From positions 124,001 through 188,000 of the forward strand of contig CAJNYU010000405.1 in assembly GCA_905331475.1 (NCBI GenBank): a stretch of 64,000 bases of DNA. Reading direction: 5' to 3'. Made by a program: the position numbers and the translations under genes. Below are positions 50,002-61,585 of the stretch, one piece after another; position 1 is the stretch's first letter, and every line of letters begins with the position of its first letter. Origin of the DNA: Rotaria socialis. Its lineage: Eukaryota > Rotifera > Eurotatoria > Philodinida > Philodinidae. The notes beneath the pieces were generated by a model that made no database searches, was not told where the DNA came from, and worked only from the letters and a program-made list of their open reading frames with translations.

Positions 50002-50913
50002 TCATGTACGCTTTTCAATTAGACATATATGAAGAAAATTATCCGGATATGAAAAATGTTCACTGAGCCACTGTACGGGAGATTGAAGTGATGGCTGAAT
50101 ACCATGAATAATGACTCTATAATCATTAATATTTGTATTAAAAATTTTTTTTTCATTAGCTATTTGTTCACAATGTGCTTCATGATTTAAAGTAAACTGC
50201 AGTAAATCATTTAATGTCGTCCATTTTTCTTCTTCAACATTAAATGGTGAAAATAATTTATGTATAAATGGTTTATCTAGGATATGAATGCGAAAGGGTA
50301 TATAACGAAAATATTGTAAATTATCCGTATAAGTCATTAGTTTATTATTGATTTTCCAAAATCCATCATATCTATCTTGTAATAAAGAATTCCATAATTG
50401 CTGATGATCACGTTTTTGCATATCCTCGATTATTTGCCCTCGATGTTTAAGTGCATCGGCTTCTTTTATTGTCGACATAAAATGTGCTTCAATAGATTCT
50501 TTATCTGGAAAACGTATTATTTCACCTTCAGGAAATTTACTTAGATGCACAATTATCTGCCATGGTACATGACTAGATATAGATGAAAGCGATGATACAT
50601 AAAGATCATAAAGCACACCTATAGGATAATGCCATTTCAATGGAATACTTTCGTATTCAAGCCATAAATTAGCAAGATTCATATTATTTGTTGTATCATT
50701 TGGATCGTTTTTAAAATAATTACAATAATATCTATGGATTTTTTCAATAAAACATGGAAAATAGCTATGACGTGCTAGCATTAAATACAGTGGTTCTGGT
50801 GATTCGGAACGACTCATTTTATTTTTATCTTCATCAGCTAATATAAAACAAACCGGTAAATGCGACTGCCATAATTCACGCGTAATTTCTTTATCATCTA
50901 ACAAACTAGTCAT
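50002..50913 (-). CDS. ATG5: Autophagy protein ATG5
   Basis: A single exon encoding 303 aa (human 275). Family blocks are unmistakable: SPEPLYLMLARHSYFP, PLKWHYPIGVLYDL, VPWQIIVHLSKFPEG, EAHFMSTIKEADALKH, DHQQLWNSLLQDRYDGFW, FRYIPFRIHI, PFIHKLFSPF, VIIHGIQPSLQSPVQWLSEH and FSYPDNFLHI. The Lys that receives ATG12 is present (K156 in EADALK). ATG5-ATG12 with ATG16 acts as the E3-like complex lipidating ATG8/LC3 on phagophore membranes. The extra length is mainly an insert after PEPLYLMLARHS (DPNDTTNNMN) and one before VIIHGIQ. A TTTCAG acceptor directly abuts the ATG and the Ppd stop is only 115 nt upstream, so it may be co-transcribed with Ppd and separated by trans-splicing. Confidence 0.95.
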   Translation of the reverse strand: MTSLLDDKEITRELWQSHLPVCFILADEDKNKMSRSESPEPLYLMLARHSYFPCFIEKIHRYYCNYFKNDPNDTTNNMNLANLWLEYESIPLKWHYPIGVLYDLYVSSLSSISSHVPWQIIVHLSKFPEGEIIRFPDKESIEAHFMSTIKEADALKHRGQIIEDMQKRDHQQLWNSLLQDRYDGFWKINNKLMTYTDNLQYFRYIPFRIHILDKPFIHKLFSPFNVEEEKWTTLNDLLQFTLNHEAHCEQIANEKKIFNTNINDYRVIIHGIQPSLQSPVQWLSEHFSYPDNFLHICLIEKRT

Positions 50914-51028
50914 CTGAAATAAGAAGCAGTTATCATTTTTATTAGTTTAGTTTTGATCTAAATTTATCTTTAAAAAAAAACAGATCATTAAAAGAATGAA
51001 ATGAAAAATAAAAGATTCAATAAAAATA

Positions 51029-53674
51029 TTAACTTAATTGTAAAAAGTGCATAAAATCTTTTCTATTCTCACTTGTTGATAGTGATGGTCGACCTAAATT
51101 TTTTCTATGACCACTTTTAATACGTAGTTCAAGGAGAACTGGCCCATCATTATTGATTGCACGGATCTTTTCCATTGCTTCAGTTATTTCATTTTGATTA
51201 CTTGCTATGAATACATGTTTATAGCCGCAACCTTGAGCTACTTGACTAAACGAAAATTGCTTCTGATCACCTGCAACTGTCGGTTGGCCACCAACACTGT
51301 CATGTGTGCCATTATTAAATACAATATGTTTAAAATTTGATGGTGCAGCTGCAGCAATATTTGCTAAAACGCCCATGTGCATCAAAACAGCACCATCGCC
51401 ATCCAAACAATATATCTAAAAATGGATACGTCAGTTTCGTTTTTGAAAATTAATAAAATGAAAATGTTTACAGTTCGACTTGGTTTTTGAATAGCAATAC
51501 CTAATGCTATTGATGATGCATGGCCCATTCCGCCAACAGTTAGAAAATCACGTTCATGTCCATCACCACGTTTCATTCGAAGTTCAAATAATTCTCTACT
51601 AAGCATTCCAGTTGTACCAACAACAACATCTCGATGCTGAAAATGGCTCAGAACACATTGTAATGCTTCTTCACGTGTTAAACTTAAGCTAGAAACGAAA
51701 TTTTATCATTTATTTCAATATTGATTTGAATCATATTAAACTAATTTTTACCCAGCTGTAGCATCTCCATTTCGTTTTGGCAATGAATATGGTAAAAATG
51801 TTTGCCGTTTAACGAGTAATGCATATGGACCTTTTGCTGTTTCCATATAACGTTTAGCTGTTTCAAGTGCTTGACCAGCGCCATCGTGATAATCCGGTAA
51901 GGGTTGAAAAGGAATACCAAGTGCAGCTAAACAAATAAACATTCAATTAGAATTATTGACAAAAAAATAATAAGTTCTATTTGCCAAGAATTCCCGGTGT
52001 TGCAGGTCCTTGAATACGATGTTGTGGTTCATCACGTTTGCCTGGTTCACCACGCCAACCAATTAGTAATAACATTGGTAAACTATAAACACCTGGTGCT
52101 GCCAAAGACATGATAGGATTAACAATATTTCCTAAACCAGAATTCTACAAAAACAAATCAAATCTATTTCAATTCAAATGTTTCTATTTACTTGTAAATA
52201 GACCAATGAAGGTTGTCCTGTTCCCATGTATGAGCCACAAGCAAGACCGATAGCAGAACCTTCATTAACGGTAATGATATGATGGCTAGATGGAACATTT
52301 GCTGTTATATAAGCACAAAAATCTAAAGCAAATCAATAAAATTTTATTAATTCTAAATTTTGTAAGCATACCTTTGAGCAACGAATCAGGAACGCCACAA
52401 AAAAAATTAATACCACAGATATTTTTTACTTGTCGATAAAATTCAGCTGGATCAAGAAAATCCCGAACTAATTCCGGCATATCTTGTACTTCTTCATTTC
52501 GTTTTTGTTGTTCTTTTACTTGCTAATAAATAAATCATGATTATTCTTTATGAACATATCGTACTATATGTATATCAGAACTCCGAATGAAATTACATGG
52601 AACAAACTTTTCGATCTACAAGATTTCTTTCTCTTTTTTTCTTATGAAATATAATACAGATTTTATTTGACGTGCAGTATAGACGCAACGAGTAATATTC
52701 TATTCGTTTTTTTTTCTCAAGTAAACACTTTTACATCTTGATCGAAAATTCAATGCTGAAAAATAATATCGATTTCATCAGTTGTTCTGTGTATTAGCAT
52801 TATTTAGAATTTGAATACTCTTTCATTGTCACTATCTATTATTTAGCGCAAGTATCATAGCCTTAAGGAATCTTTAATATACCATGTTATAATTTTGATT
52901 TAAACAGAGCATACCAGTAATCACAAAAAAAATAGGCAACACTCAATTGAATCACACAAAACTAGAAACGAGTCGTCAGTCACTCATTTCAATCAGAGAA
53001 ACCTAATTAAACTCATCAGAATCTAAAAATTCATTGATGAAAAAGCAAGTTTTACTTCGCAATAATAATACTTAACATTTTCATTATTCTTCATTTAAGA
53101 GCAACAAAATCCAGCGAAATGAGAATTATTCAACAACACTACAGCAATTCAGAGCATTTTTACAAACCTTAAAGTCAAAAACAAGCCAGGATCATTGCAA
53201 AGATTGCTTTAACATTCACTTCTCTTTTCGTTTTTAAAAAGCAACAATATATGTCATCAATGGTAAAAAAAAACGAAAACGAAAATGTAAAATAAACTAA
53301 CCTAAACAGTTACACATTGAATGAACCTAAGATAATAGTAGAACAAGGAAGTCACTATAAGAATTGATCACAACATTGATACAAATATTCTTTAGACTAA
53401 GATTTGTATCGAATCAGGTTTGATTGATCATAGTTCTAATAATCTCATATTTTCCGTGGTCTCACACATTTCGAGTTGAAATTAATCGAAAGATGTTTTC
53501 TTCCCGTAATATTCTATTCGGAGTTCTGACCGATAAAAACTAAACAATTACTTCTTCAACACTGGCAAAATTATATGTAGATGTGCGAATTGATCTTTGC
53601 TGTTGTTGTTTATTGCAAAGATTTGATAAATTAATTTTTGCATGTCGAAACAGACTAAAAATATTCCTTTTCAT
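51029..53674 (-). CDS. Phosphonopyruvate decarboxylase (ThDP enzyme) with mitochondrial presequence
   Basis: Seven exons: 53674-53552, 52522-52372, 52322-52192, 52144-51985, 51926-51752, 51688-51472, 51415-51029 (1344 nt, 447 aa). Exon 1 encodes a basic, acid-free leader ([19 protein letters not shown] to [10 protein letters not shown]) typical of mitochondrial import. The enzyme proper starts near [20 protein letters not shown]. It has the cofactor-activating Glu in [11 protein letters not shown] (E112), the mid-block [14 protein letters not shown] with DEPQH, and the ThDP/Mg motif [12 protein letters not shown] through [13 protein letters not shown] (GDG 325-327, NN 353-354). The family converts 3-phosphonopyruvate to phosphonoacetaldehyde, the committing step of phosphonate (for example 2-aminoethylphosphonate) biosynthesis; sulfopyruvate decarboxylase is the nearest alternative. 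Intron 4 has a GC donor. A TTTTAG acceptor lies 2 nt before the ATG. No PEP mutase is in the window. Confidence 0.9.
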
Positions 53675-54056
53675 ATCTAAAATAAGAAATAAAGAAAAAC
53701 AACAACAGCAACAACAATGACAATATTGTATCATTTACACGAGTAGAAATATTCATATACATAGAGAATAAAATACTTTTCAAATATTGGAAGCACCCAG
53801 AGAAGAACAGAAAAAAAAATTCTATTCTGTGTTTGGTTATTCAAGAATTTCCTTGTATATCGACACAACAAAATGTAAAAACCTGAGTTAATTACAGAAG
53901 TATATAAAAGAGATACTATGAAAATATCCGCTCGCAATAGACAAATAGTGATTTTCAATGAGATGCAATAAAAATTAAAAACAAACAAAAAAAAGTCAAA
54001 CAAACTTTTACTAATCTACAGAAAAAAACAGAACAAAAAGCAGATCGAACATTCGC
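53675..54056. other. Short intergenic region between dystroglycan and Ppd
   Basis: About 380 bp. Contains the TTTTAG acceptor just before the Ppd ATG and the 3' UTR of the dystroglycan-like gene. No further feature. Confidence 0.4.
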
Positions 54057-55397
54057 TTATAGCATAATTCTTTCCAATTCGTTTTTTTCTTGTTCATTAT
54101 AAAATGGTGCTTTTTCAATTCGCATAACTAACGGTGTATGTGTTTGCTCTAATTTTTCTTCAAGTTCTTCGGTAAATACTACTGGAATGCCTATGACAAA
54201 ATAAAGCAAAGATAAGAATTTCAGTCAGAAAGAAAAAGACTTACCCTTCGAAATAAATTGTCGTTGATCTTGAAAATAATGTTTTTTCCTATAAATTTCT
54301 CGTTGTTGTCGATGTTTTTGATATAAATGTTTATTTGTTGGAGTAACAAAAGAACCATTCGATAAAAGTAATGTTGACGACGATGATGATGAACGGCGAT
54401 TACAGCAAAGACAAAATGCAATTATTGTACAAATAATTAAACCAATTGAAATTATTACTAATGGAACAATAACAAGTGGTTGATAGAATTGATCGAAAAA
54501 AATGAGATTGTTTCTTGAAGATACGATCGTTTGATTACTTAATAGTCGTGGTCTTACTGTTACGAAGGCTTTTTTTAGCTCGATAATTGGTGTTGTTGTA
54601 ATTTGTTTCGATATACGAATAATTGAAATTTCAATTAACGGCAAAGAAAAATATGTCATTAATTCTAAACGATTCGAATGATAATGATCAATTAATTTTT
54701 GTATTTGATATGGAAGGTCTTTTGATGAATATAAATCACATGAAAAATAAATTTTGATCATTGAACCATTTATTTTATGTATGGTCAATAATGAATCACT
54801 TATATTCATTGCTAATGATAGTGTTTGAACAATAAAATAACGATTTAATGGAGAATTATTAAAGACGACTGATGAAATATTGAATAAAGCAAGTAGAAGA
54901 TGTTTTGACGGTGAAAATAACGATGATGATGGAGAAAAATGGAATTTTAGTTTAAATTCAATAGAATTCGGATTTTGTGTTAGAACTTTAAACGGTCCCG
55001 AATAATCACCAAACAATGGCAATGCATAGATCGTTCCATTTTCAATTGAAAACCAAACTTTATTACGTGGTTCAATACTAATTATACGTGTATTATTTAT
55101 ATCCAAAGATTGTTGATAAAATTTATTATAAACAGCATTGACAGTGAAGTTCTATAGAATACAAGAGTTATTTGACTATAAAAGAAATAGAAGAAGAAGA
55201 ATAATAATAATCTTACTTGATTTATGTTTACTGATGGTATATGACGACGTTTATGGTGCCCATTAAATCGTACCTATATAATAATAAAAAAGAATAAAGA
55301 AACACACTCTTTGAATAGAATGGTAATAAAAAGTATTTACCATTTCCACTGTCGCTGAATAAAATAAAAAGAATAAAAAAAGATTTTGAAATAACAT
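54057..55397 (-). CDS. Short dystroglycan-like membrane protein
   Basis: Four exons: 55397-55341, 55273-55217, 55151-54245, 54190-54057 (1155 nt, 384 aa). Exon 1 is a signal peptide (MLFQNLFLFFLFYSATVEM). The ectodomain carries NFT, NNT, NGT, NIS, NGS and NQT sequons. A membrane span covers residues 264-288 (PLVIVPLVIISIGLIICTII) and is followed by a basic stop (CCNRR). The juxtamembrane cytoplasmic segment FISKGIPVVFTEELEEK, then PLVMRIEKAP, matches the block after the membrane in dystroglycan (FIKKGVPIIFADEL, then PLILQEEKAP). Dystroglycan links laminin-type matrix to dystrophin. Here the protein is less than half the usual length, has no mucin-like alpha region, and stops before the C-terminal proline-rich PPxY that binds the dystrophin WW domain. 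It may be a minimal paralogue. Confidence 0.72.
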
Positions 55398-57323
55398 GAC
55401 GTGTCTTCTGATATAATGATGATCACCGTCTTGGTCGACAACGTGCTTGAAACATTATCATCATACTTATTGATCAAGTGAAATACGTAGACGTTTCTAT
55501 TCTCTTATTTCTTTCTTTTCTTTTTTACTCTATAAATATTTGTATTTCACGTACATTGACTTATCAACAGATAAATGTTCAGAACAATGAAGTGCGCGTT
55601 GCTATTGCAGTTGTATGGTTGTTATTAGCACGATTTCTTCTTGTTCTTGTTTTTTTTTGGGTTTGTTCGTCTCTATTCGTTGCCTTCGCATACTACTGCA
55701 ATGGTTACTTGATTGTTATCATTTGTTGTCGACAAGAGAGAATATCGTCAATAGTTAGTTAGAACTACTCGCGTTCTCTTTCTGCTTTTATATCGTTGAC
55801 GTTGTTGTTAGCAGAACGAAAAATGCTAAAACAGAGAAGAAAAAGAAAAAAAAAGAAATAAAGAACAAGAGAAAGAAGAATGGTGATAGCGGTTGATCGG
55901 TCAGTCTCAAGATAGAGAAAAAATGAAGGCGAGACAAGCTCTAGATGGATGACTGACCGACATCGTATCGCGACTGATAAGGCGGAAGAAAAAACGAGAC
56001 TTAATCACTTATTCTTTGCCCATTTCTAACATCACCGATCCTCTTGTCATTATTGTACGGAGGTTATTTTGTATCGAGTAGAGAAAAATGACATGACAAA
56101 AAGTCAATGCAAACGTAGTTAATTATCTCTTCCTCGTTACATTTTGACAACTAGGAAATTGATTTGAATATAATTGTGCAATTCATACAAAATCCACGGG
56201 ACGCATTCATAATGAAATCATTTTATTCTATGTAATCGTTTTGTTTTCTATTGAAGAAAAAAACCCTTGACTATTGTAAATACTTCAAGCTATCCCAGTG
56301 AACTTCTATTTTAACAGCATTCGTTCTTCGTTCGTTTAACTTGCACAAATCTATTGGAAGAATATCGTCATTATATTTTATAATGTACTTAAATCGATGT
56401 CTACATAGAATTTCTATGAATAAAATGACAACTAATTTTTGGGTAAAAAAAATATCTAGGCATCTAATAGATATTTCAACAGCAAGAATACGCATTAGGC
56501 ATTTTCATATAAATCATTTGACGAATAAATTTGTCGACAGATGCTTCTGTCTCATGTTTGCATGTCGTCGAAAGCAAATGAATAAAATGCCATTGAAGTA
56601 TTTTCTCTTAGGTATTGCAGTCTATCGTTTGAGAGAAAAAACATAGCTCGTATTTGATCTAACTCTCGCGCCTACTACAGTGTATCGAACCGAAAAATCT
56701 GCGACAACATAATTATGAATCGACATAAAAATATGTTGTCTAGATTATTCTAATAAAGATCAATCATGCGCATAATCGATTGATAGCGAGTAACAAGTCG
56801 TACTGAAGTATTTATTGTAGATATAGTTCAAGTACAGGTCAGATTAGACGACGATTGAAATGATTGTTTAATGAATTGGAGAAATTAAAGAAACGAAAAC
56901 AATCGAAGTACTGAAATATGTCTGAGTGAGATTTAACATCTTAGAACTAGAAATGAGAGAGTCATCAAGAACATGTATTCAATATCCTTCTCGAGGCGTT
57001 AAAAATGTGTTACGCAATAAGAAAGAATAAGTTTTTTCTTCTATATTAATTGGTCGTCATTAATTCTTTTTTAAAATTAATTTCGTTAAAAGCGTCAATT
57101 CGAATTGAGATTGAAGTACAACTTAATCCACAATATATTTAGATCGTTCTCTGCATATCTTCGAACAGGTTTCTCCTAAGCCTTATCTACTATAGCCTTC
57201 TATTAATCTAGACAACGTCCAAAAAAAAAGTCTGTAAATATTTTATCTAGAGAAAACCTATCATCAGCGGACTATCATTTATAATTACATAGCTCGAAGC
57301 CATTGGTAGAAAGAAGATTTCAG
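55398..57323. other. Intergenic upstream of the dystroglycan-like gene
   Basis: About 1.9 kb. Contains a purine-rich stretch (55820-55880) and short unsupported frames. No gene recognised. Confidence 0.35.
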
Positions 57324-57754
57324 TTATTTATTCGTCCTATAAATTGGATTAGAATATTGATTAATACCCACTGGCTTAAGATGACTATTCAGTACAACGG
57401 TAGCATTTTTATTCAAATTATTCATTTGCTCTCGTTGATGGTTGTTAACATCGATATCAGATCGTTGTCGAATTTCATCACCACATATCATTTTCGCTAT
57501 CATAAGCTACTATCAGTAATATCCGTTAGAATTTTCTGTTGACAATCTTTTGCATATGGTACTTTTTTTGCAATCATATAACTAATAAATACTTCAGTAC
57601 CAAGTTTAATTCATTTGATTTTGTTGAAATGATATTTTGTTTTTGAGACGGTCCATTGTGTTGCAAAAACAAATGTGATAATTCTACATGGAAGACTACG
57701 ATCAATAAGTGCTTTTCGATCACATTCGTCTAGTATACACGTTTCATCATGAGT
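57324..57754 (-). pseudogene. Decayed coding remnant, family not recognised
   Basis: Several protein-like stretches on the minus strand lie in order but in different frames and separated by stops: CILDECDRKALIDRSLPCRI with TQWTVSKTKYHF (about 57754-57620), VPYAKDCQQKILTDITDS (about 57560-57500), then NNHQREQMNNLNKNATVVLN with SHLKPVGINQYSNPIYRTNK (about 57450-57324). Codon composition is clearly protein-like against the flanks, but no splice model joins them. I read this as a gene that has decayed by frameshifts and stops. I could not assign a family. Confidence 0.35.
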
Positions 57755-59409
57755 ATTAAGTTAGTGGCGGTAGATGAGCAGAAATCGACAAATGAGATGG
57801 TTTGTTTTTCTTTTAAGATTTGTTCAATGTTAATTAATATAGATCTCAGATATTTATTTATTTGATGAATGCTAAAATTCATTCAGAATGATGGTTCAGC
57901 TATTTGAATAATGGTAAATTATGAGAAATATATTCATTGAATATGATGAAATTAATTCTTGAGTGTAGTTGTATTGTTTCAGGAAATAAAATATTTACGA
58001 TCTGAGAAGATAATGAATGATTTCCGTGAATAAAATTTTCGGTGAGCAATGAGATTAATCAATAATTTTTGTAATTTTGCTTCGTATATCTCAAGAATTT
58101 TTCCTATAATTGTGTTTAACTCTAAGCTTCATCCGTGTGTGCGCCGCAAAAAACTTGCATTTTTTCGTTTTTTTTTCTCAATATATGTAATTATTTATAT
58201 AATAAAAAGCATTAACCATATTTTTCTATTGGTTTAATGTCATGGACGTACTCAAATATGTCCATGTCTGACATCTATTGTTCACCTAAGTCCAGAGATC
58301 ATATATGCCATGAAACAAATATTTCCAAAAAGAAAGAACGAACTCTTCGATGATGGTTCGATGATTCAAAATAATTCCAATTAAAGTAAAGAGAAATGCA
58401 TACTAACCTAGTTTAAATCATCAAAAATGATTCAAACAGAGTATTGCTTTTATAAATCTGAATTTCCGATCTGAATATTTTTCTTACAGCAATCTAGCTT
58501 TAATTAACAAAGCTATACACTTTTCATCTGTGTTTCGCCTGATTATTCATTAAAACATGAATGAAAAAGCGATCGGCAAGTACACCGAGGGAATATATAA
58601 CATACATCTTAATTAGAAAGAAAAGTTTACTTCTTATAATTAAATTTTATCACAAAAAAAACCAATAACCCATAGTAATCAGACAGAATTTCTACTATGA
58701 CAAAGTTGTGTCAGGGGAGAAATATTTCAATTAATTTATATACATGTAAATTCTAAACATAAAATAGTATTCAATGGTCTACATCATTTTCATACTCAGT
58801 TCTTTCATGGGCAATTTATTGTTATCAATTATTGGCTGAAATCGAGTATAACAAGTAGTTTAATGCAACACAAGTATTTCAATATTTCACATTCAAATCT
58901 TTGTCTAAAATTGAGGATACGTGTTGAATCATTTTTCCTCAAAGTACATGATGTTTTCTGTTGTACATAAATATTGAAATGACTAGTTCATACAGTGTAC
59001 TAGTGTAATCTATAAAATGGTACGACAATACTGTTACCTTCATAACACTCTAAAGGAAAATCTCCGCTAAGAACAAAACTCAAATAAAAGAGAATACGAA
59101 GCAACACATTGATCAACTTAGATTTTAAAATATCATGTAAAACATAGCTGAATTTCTTCGACTTTTTGTGGTAGTGCTACATAAATATTACTCTTATATT
59201 TATTACAAACGAAACAAGAGCCAACAAATGATACTCTGATTTTCCTAATGCTCTATTTTCATCGTCACACTAAAACAATCTAAATAAATAATTGATTGTA
59301 AAGTTTTGGCTTTTTTCGAATTATTTGTTTTTATTTCGAATCATTGCTAAAACTACTACTATTCGCTTTCACACTATTTGTTCCATTGAACACTAACCAG
59401 AAAAATTAC
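57755..59409. other. Intergenic, no feature recognised
   Basis: About 1.65 kb of AT-rich DNA between the decayed remnant and the 3' end of the Mpv17-like gene. Nothing supported. Confidence 0.35.
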
Positions 59410-60049
59410 TCATTTACTTTTCGCATGTTCTTCATGTGTATGCTTGTATGCACTAAGAAACATATTAAAAATAAATGATACCATAAACATAAATGGAACG
59501 CGATAATATGCAGGTATGTATCTAAAATTGATCATTTGCACAGGTATGAAAATGACACAGTCGGCTAGATAAAGTGGAACAAAATTTTCTTTCATATCAC
59601 TTTTTAATAGACCGAATGATGTTCGTCCTTCCAGAATGGATGTACCTAAATTATAAGTAATTGATTTTCAAATGAGCGAATAACGTAGCATATTTTATGT
59701 TACCCATAATATATGTAACTGTATAAATAGGTGCAGCAACGGTTTGATCACATACAACTTTTTTCAACGAATTACGCCACGTTGCTTGAGCTATAATACG
59801 ATCAAGAAATCCATACCAAACATGTCCTTCAACGCCCATGGTCGCCCCAGTGATGCATGCTGCGACTAGAAATTCACTTATTAGTAGAAATTTAGATAGA
59901 ACAATAAGCATACATAAACGTTTTTCGTCTAGAGTTTTATTTTTATCATATAGAGTTTGTACACAAAAATCGCCCAGAGTAAGAGCAACTGCTGCAGATG
60001 TAACATTATAAAGAAATAATTTGTAACGGCGAAAGAATGATCTAATCAT
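59410..60049 (-). CDS. Mpv17/PMP22-family inner-membrane protein
   Basis: Two exons, 60049-59704 and 59645-59410 (582 nt, 193 aa, the usual family size). Four hydrophobic segments are visible. Family features include TLGDFCVQTLYD near the N-terminus, GHVWYGFLDRII, KKVVCDQTVAAPIYTVTYIMG and, in exon 2, NFVPLYLADCVIFIPVQMINFRYIPAYYRVPFM, equivalent to the W-P-x-x-Q-x-x-N-F signature with the Trp changed. Members sit in mitochondrial inner or peroxisomal membranes and influence mitochondrial DNA maintenance or form channels. Which member this is cannot be told. A TTTTAG acceptor lies 7 nt before the ATG. Confidence 0.88.
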
Positions 60050-60579
60050 CGGATCGCTAAAATTGAAAGATAAAAATATTTATCATGCAAAGATACTAAA
60101 ACTGTTCAAAATCAAGCATAGTATTAGCTAAGACGGAATCGAAATAAATTTTCATTGAGTTTTCCTTCTTATTTTAGACTTATGGATAGCAAACGGATTT
60201 AACCAACTGCATATCATAATTTTGCTTGAATATGATCTGAAAGAATACTTTGTATCTTGTATCATATCAAATATGTAATAAATTCAGACGATTTTTCTTC
60301 TTTTTATCGAGTGATTTATTTTGATATGACGGATTCACCTTACGGCACTGACCGCCTAACTTAGACTGAGTTGTCCGATAACTCAAAAAGTCACACGTAT
60401 AGATTTATTGACAAAGTCTTCAAGAAGATAGGAGAAACCGAGAAAAAGAAATTACAAATAGCTTAAGAAAAGACAAATTCGCAAAGATGATCGAAAAAGG
60501 TATGACAATTATTTTCAAGAAATGCTGTGATTCTTTTGCTCGGTCGACCTACTGGCATGTGCCTTAGATACGCTTTAAT
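60050..60579. other. Intergenic, no feature recognised
   Basis: About 530 bp upstream of the Mpv17-like gene; should contain its promoter or leader intron. Nothing specific was seen. Confidence 0.35.
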
Positions 60580-61295
60580 TCAATAACGGTTATACAGTTG
60601 AATGAATAAGTGCTTGCATTGAAAGGCACATTTGAAAAGAACCGGTTCATACGCTTGAATGTTTTTCATGCGTTTCAGCAGGACTTGTTTGTATTTTGTT
60701 TCAATCGTGGGTAGATGAAAGTGTTGATGGAGATCAAAGGTAGGGTATTGGAATAGGTAATAGACCAATCTTAAGCATCGCCGGTAGAATGAAGCTAATC
60801 GTTCACGTGAAGTTTTTGAGAAAATGCAATAAATTGATGCCAGTATGTAGAAGTGCGGCCATATATAAGTATTAAAGAATTTAATTTTTAATCCTGAGAA
60901 TGATGGGAATTGTCGATGGATGAATTTCAAAATTGCACAAGTTTTGTAAATTGAGCATCAATCATATTGTGAAACAATAGCTTTGCGTCGAGATGTAATC
61001 CTAAATATTTGAAGTTCTTTCTTTGCATAATTTTAACTCCGTTATAGAAAATAGTTAGATTGGGACTTTTAACTGACTCGTGCTACACTACAAACTCAGT
61101 TTTATTTGGGTTTAATGGTTGGTGCCATTTGTCTGCGTAATTTAGCAGTTCAACCATATCGTTGTTGATTCGATCTTCAATTTCGACTACTTGTGAATTG
61201 AATTTCAAATGAATTGATGGAGTGTAGACCAGTGCGACATCATCCACATATGCATGTAGTTGTGTGGGATGTTCAAACCATTGCGGAAGACGATT
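60580..61295 (-). pseudogene. Non-LTR retrotransposon (LINE) reverse-transcriptase fragment
   Basis: Minus-strand reading from about 61295 gives RLPQWFEHPTQLHAYVDDVA, with the catalytic YVDD box, then NNDMVELLNYADKWHQPLNP and NKTEFVV, a TAG, then KSPNLTIFYNGVKIM and KNFKYLGLHLDAKL. A frameshift near 60930 leads to FNTYIWPHF, then SKTSRERLASFYRRCLRL to the stop at 60580. These are the palm and thumb regions of LINE reverse transcriptases. The copy is 5' truncated and broken by one nonsense codon and one frameshift. A (TTAAA)n tract (61331-61352) lies just outside its 5' break. Confidence 0.88.
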
Positions 61296-61585
61296 TTTCT
61301 TTCATCAATACTGCATTGACAGTCAGAAATTAAATTAAATTAAATTAAATTAAAAAGAATATGATTATGTAATGTAAATATGGAGTCTCTTGTTTTAATA
61401 TGTGACAGAAAAAGAAAAGATGAAGTTGTTAGTTTTACATCAATACGCAAAAGATAAGCAAGTTTGTGTTAAAAGAATTCAGACAAACAAGATTAGTTTT
61501 TTTTCATTTTGATATCAAAATGAAAAAGAATGTAAAGAAAAAGTTCGATTTGCAATGTTTTTATCATCGATCATTCTCAACGACC

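Noticed and set aside
55478..55762. 94-codon plus-strand frame with hydrophobic segments
   Set aside because: Lies in the upstream region of the dystroglycan-like gene, T-rich by composition, with no family resemblance or splice context.
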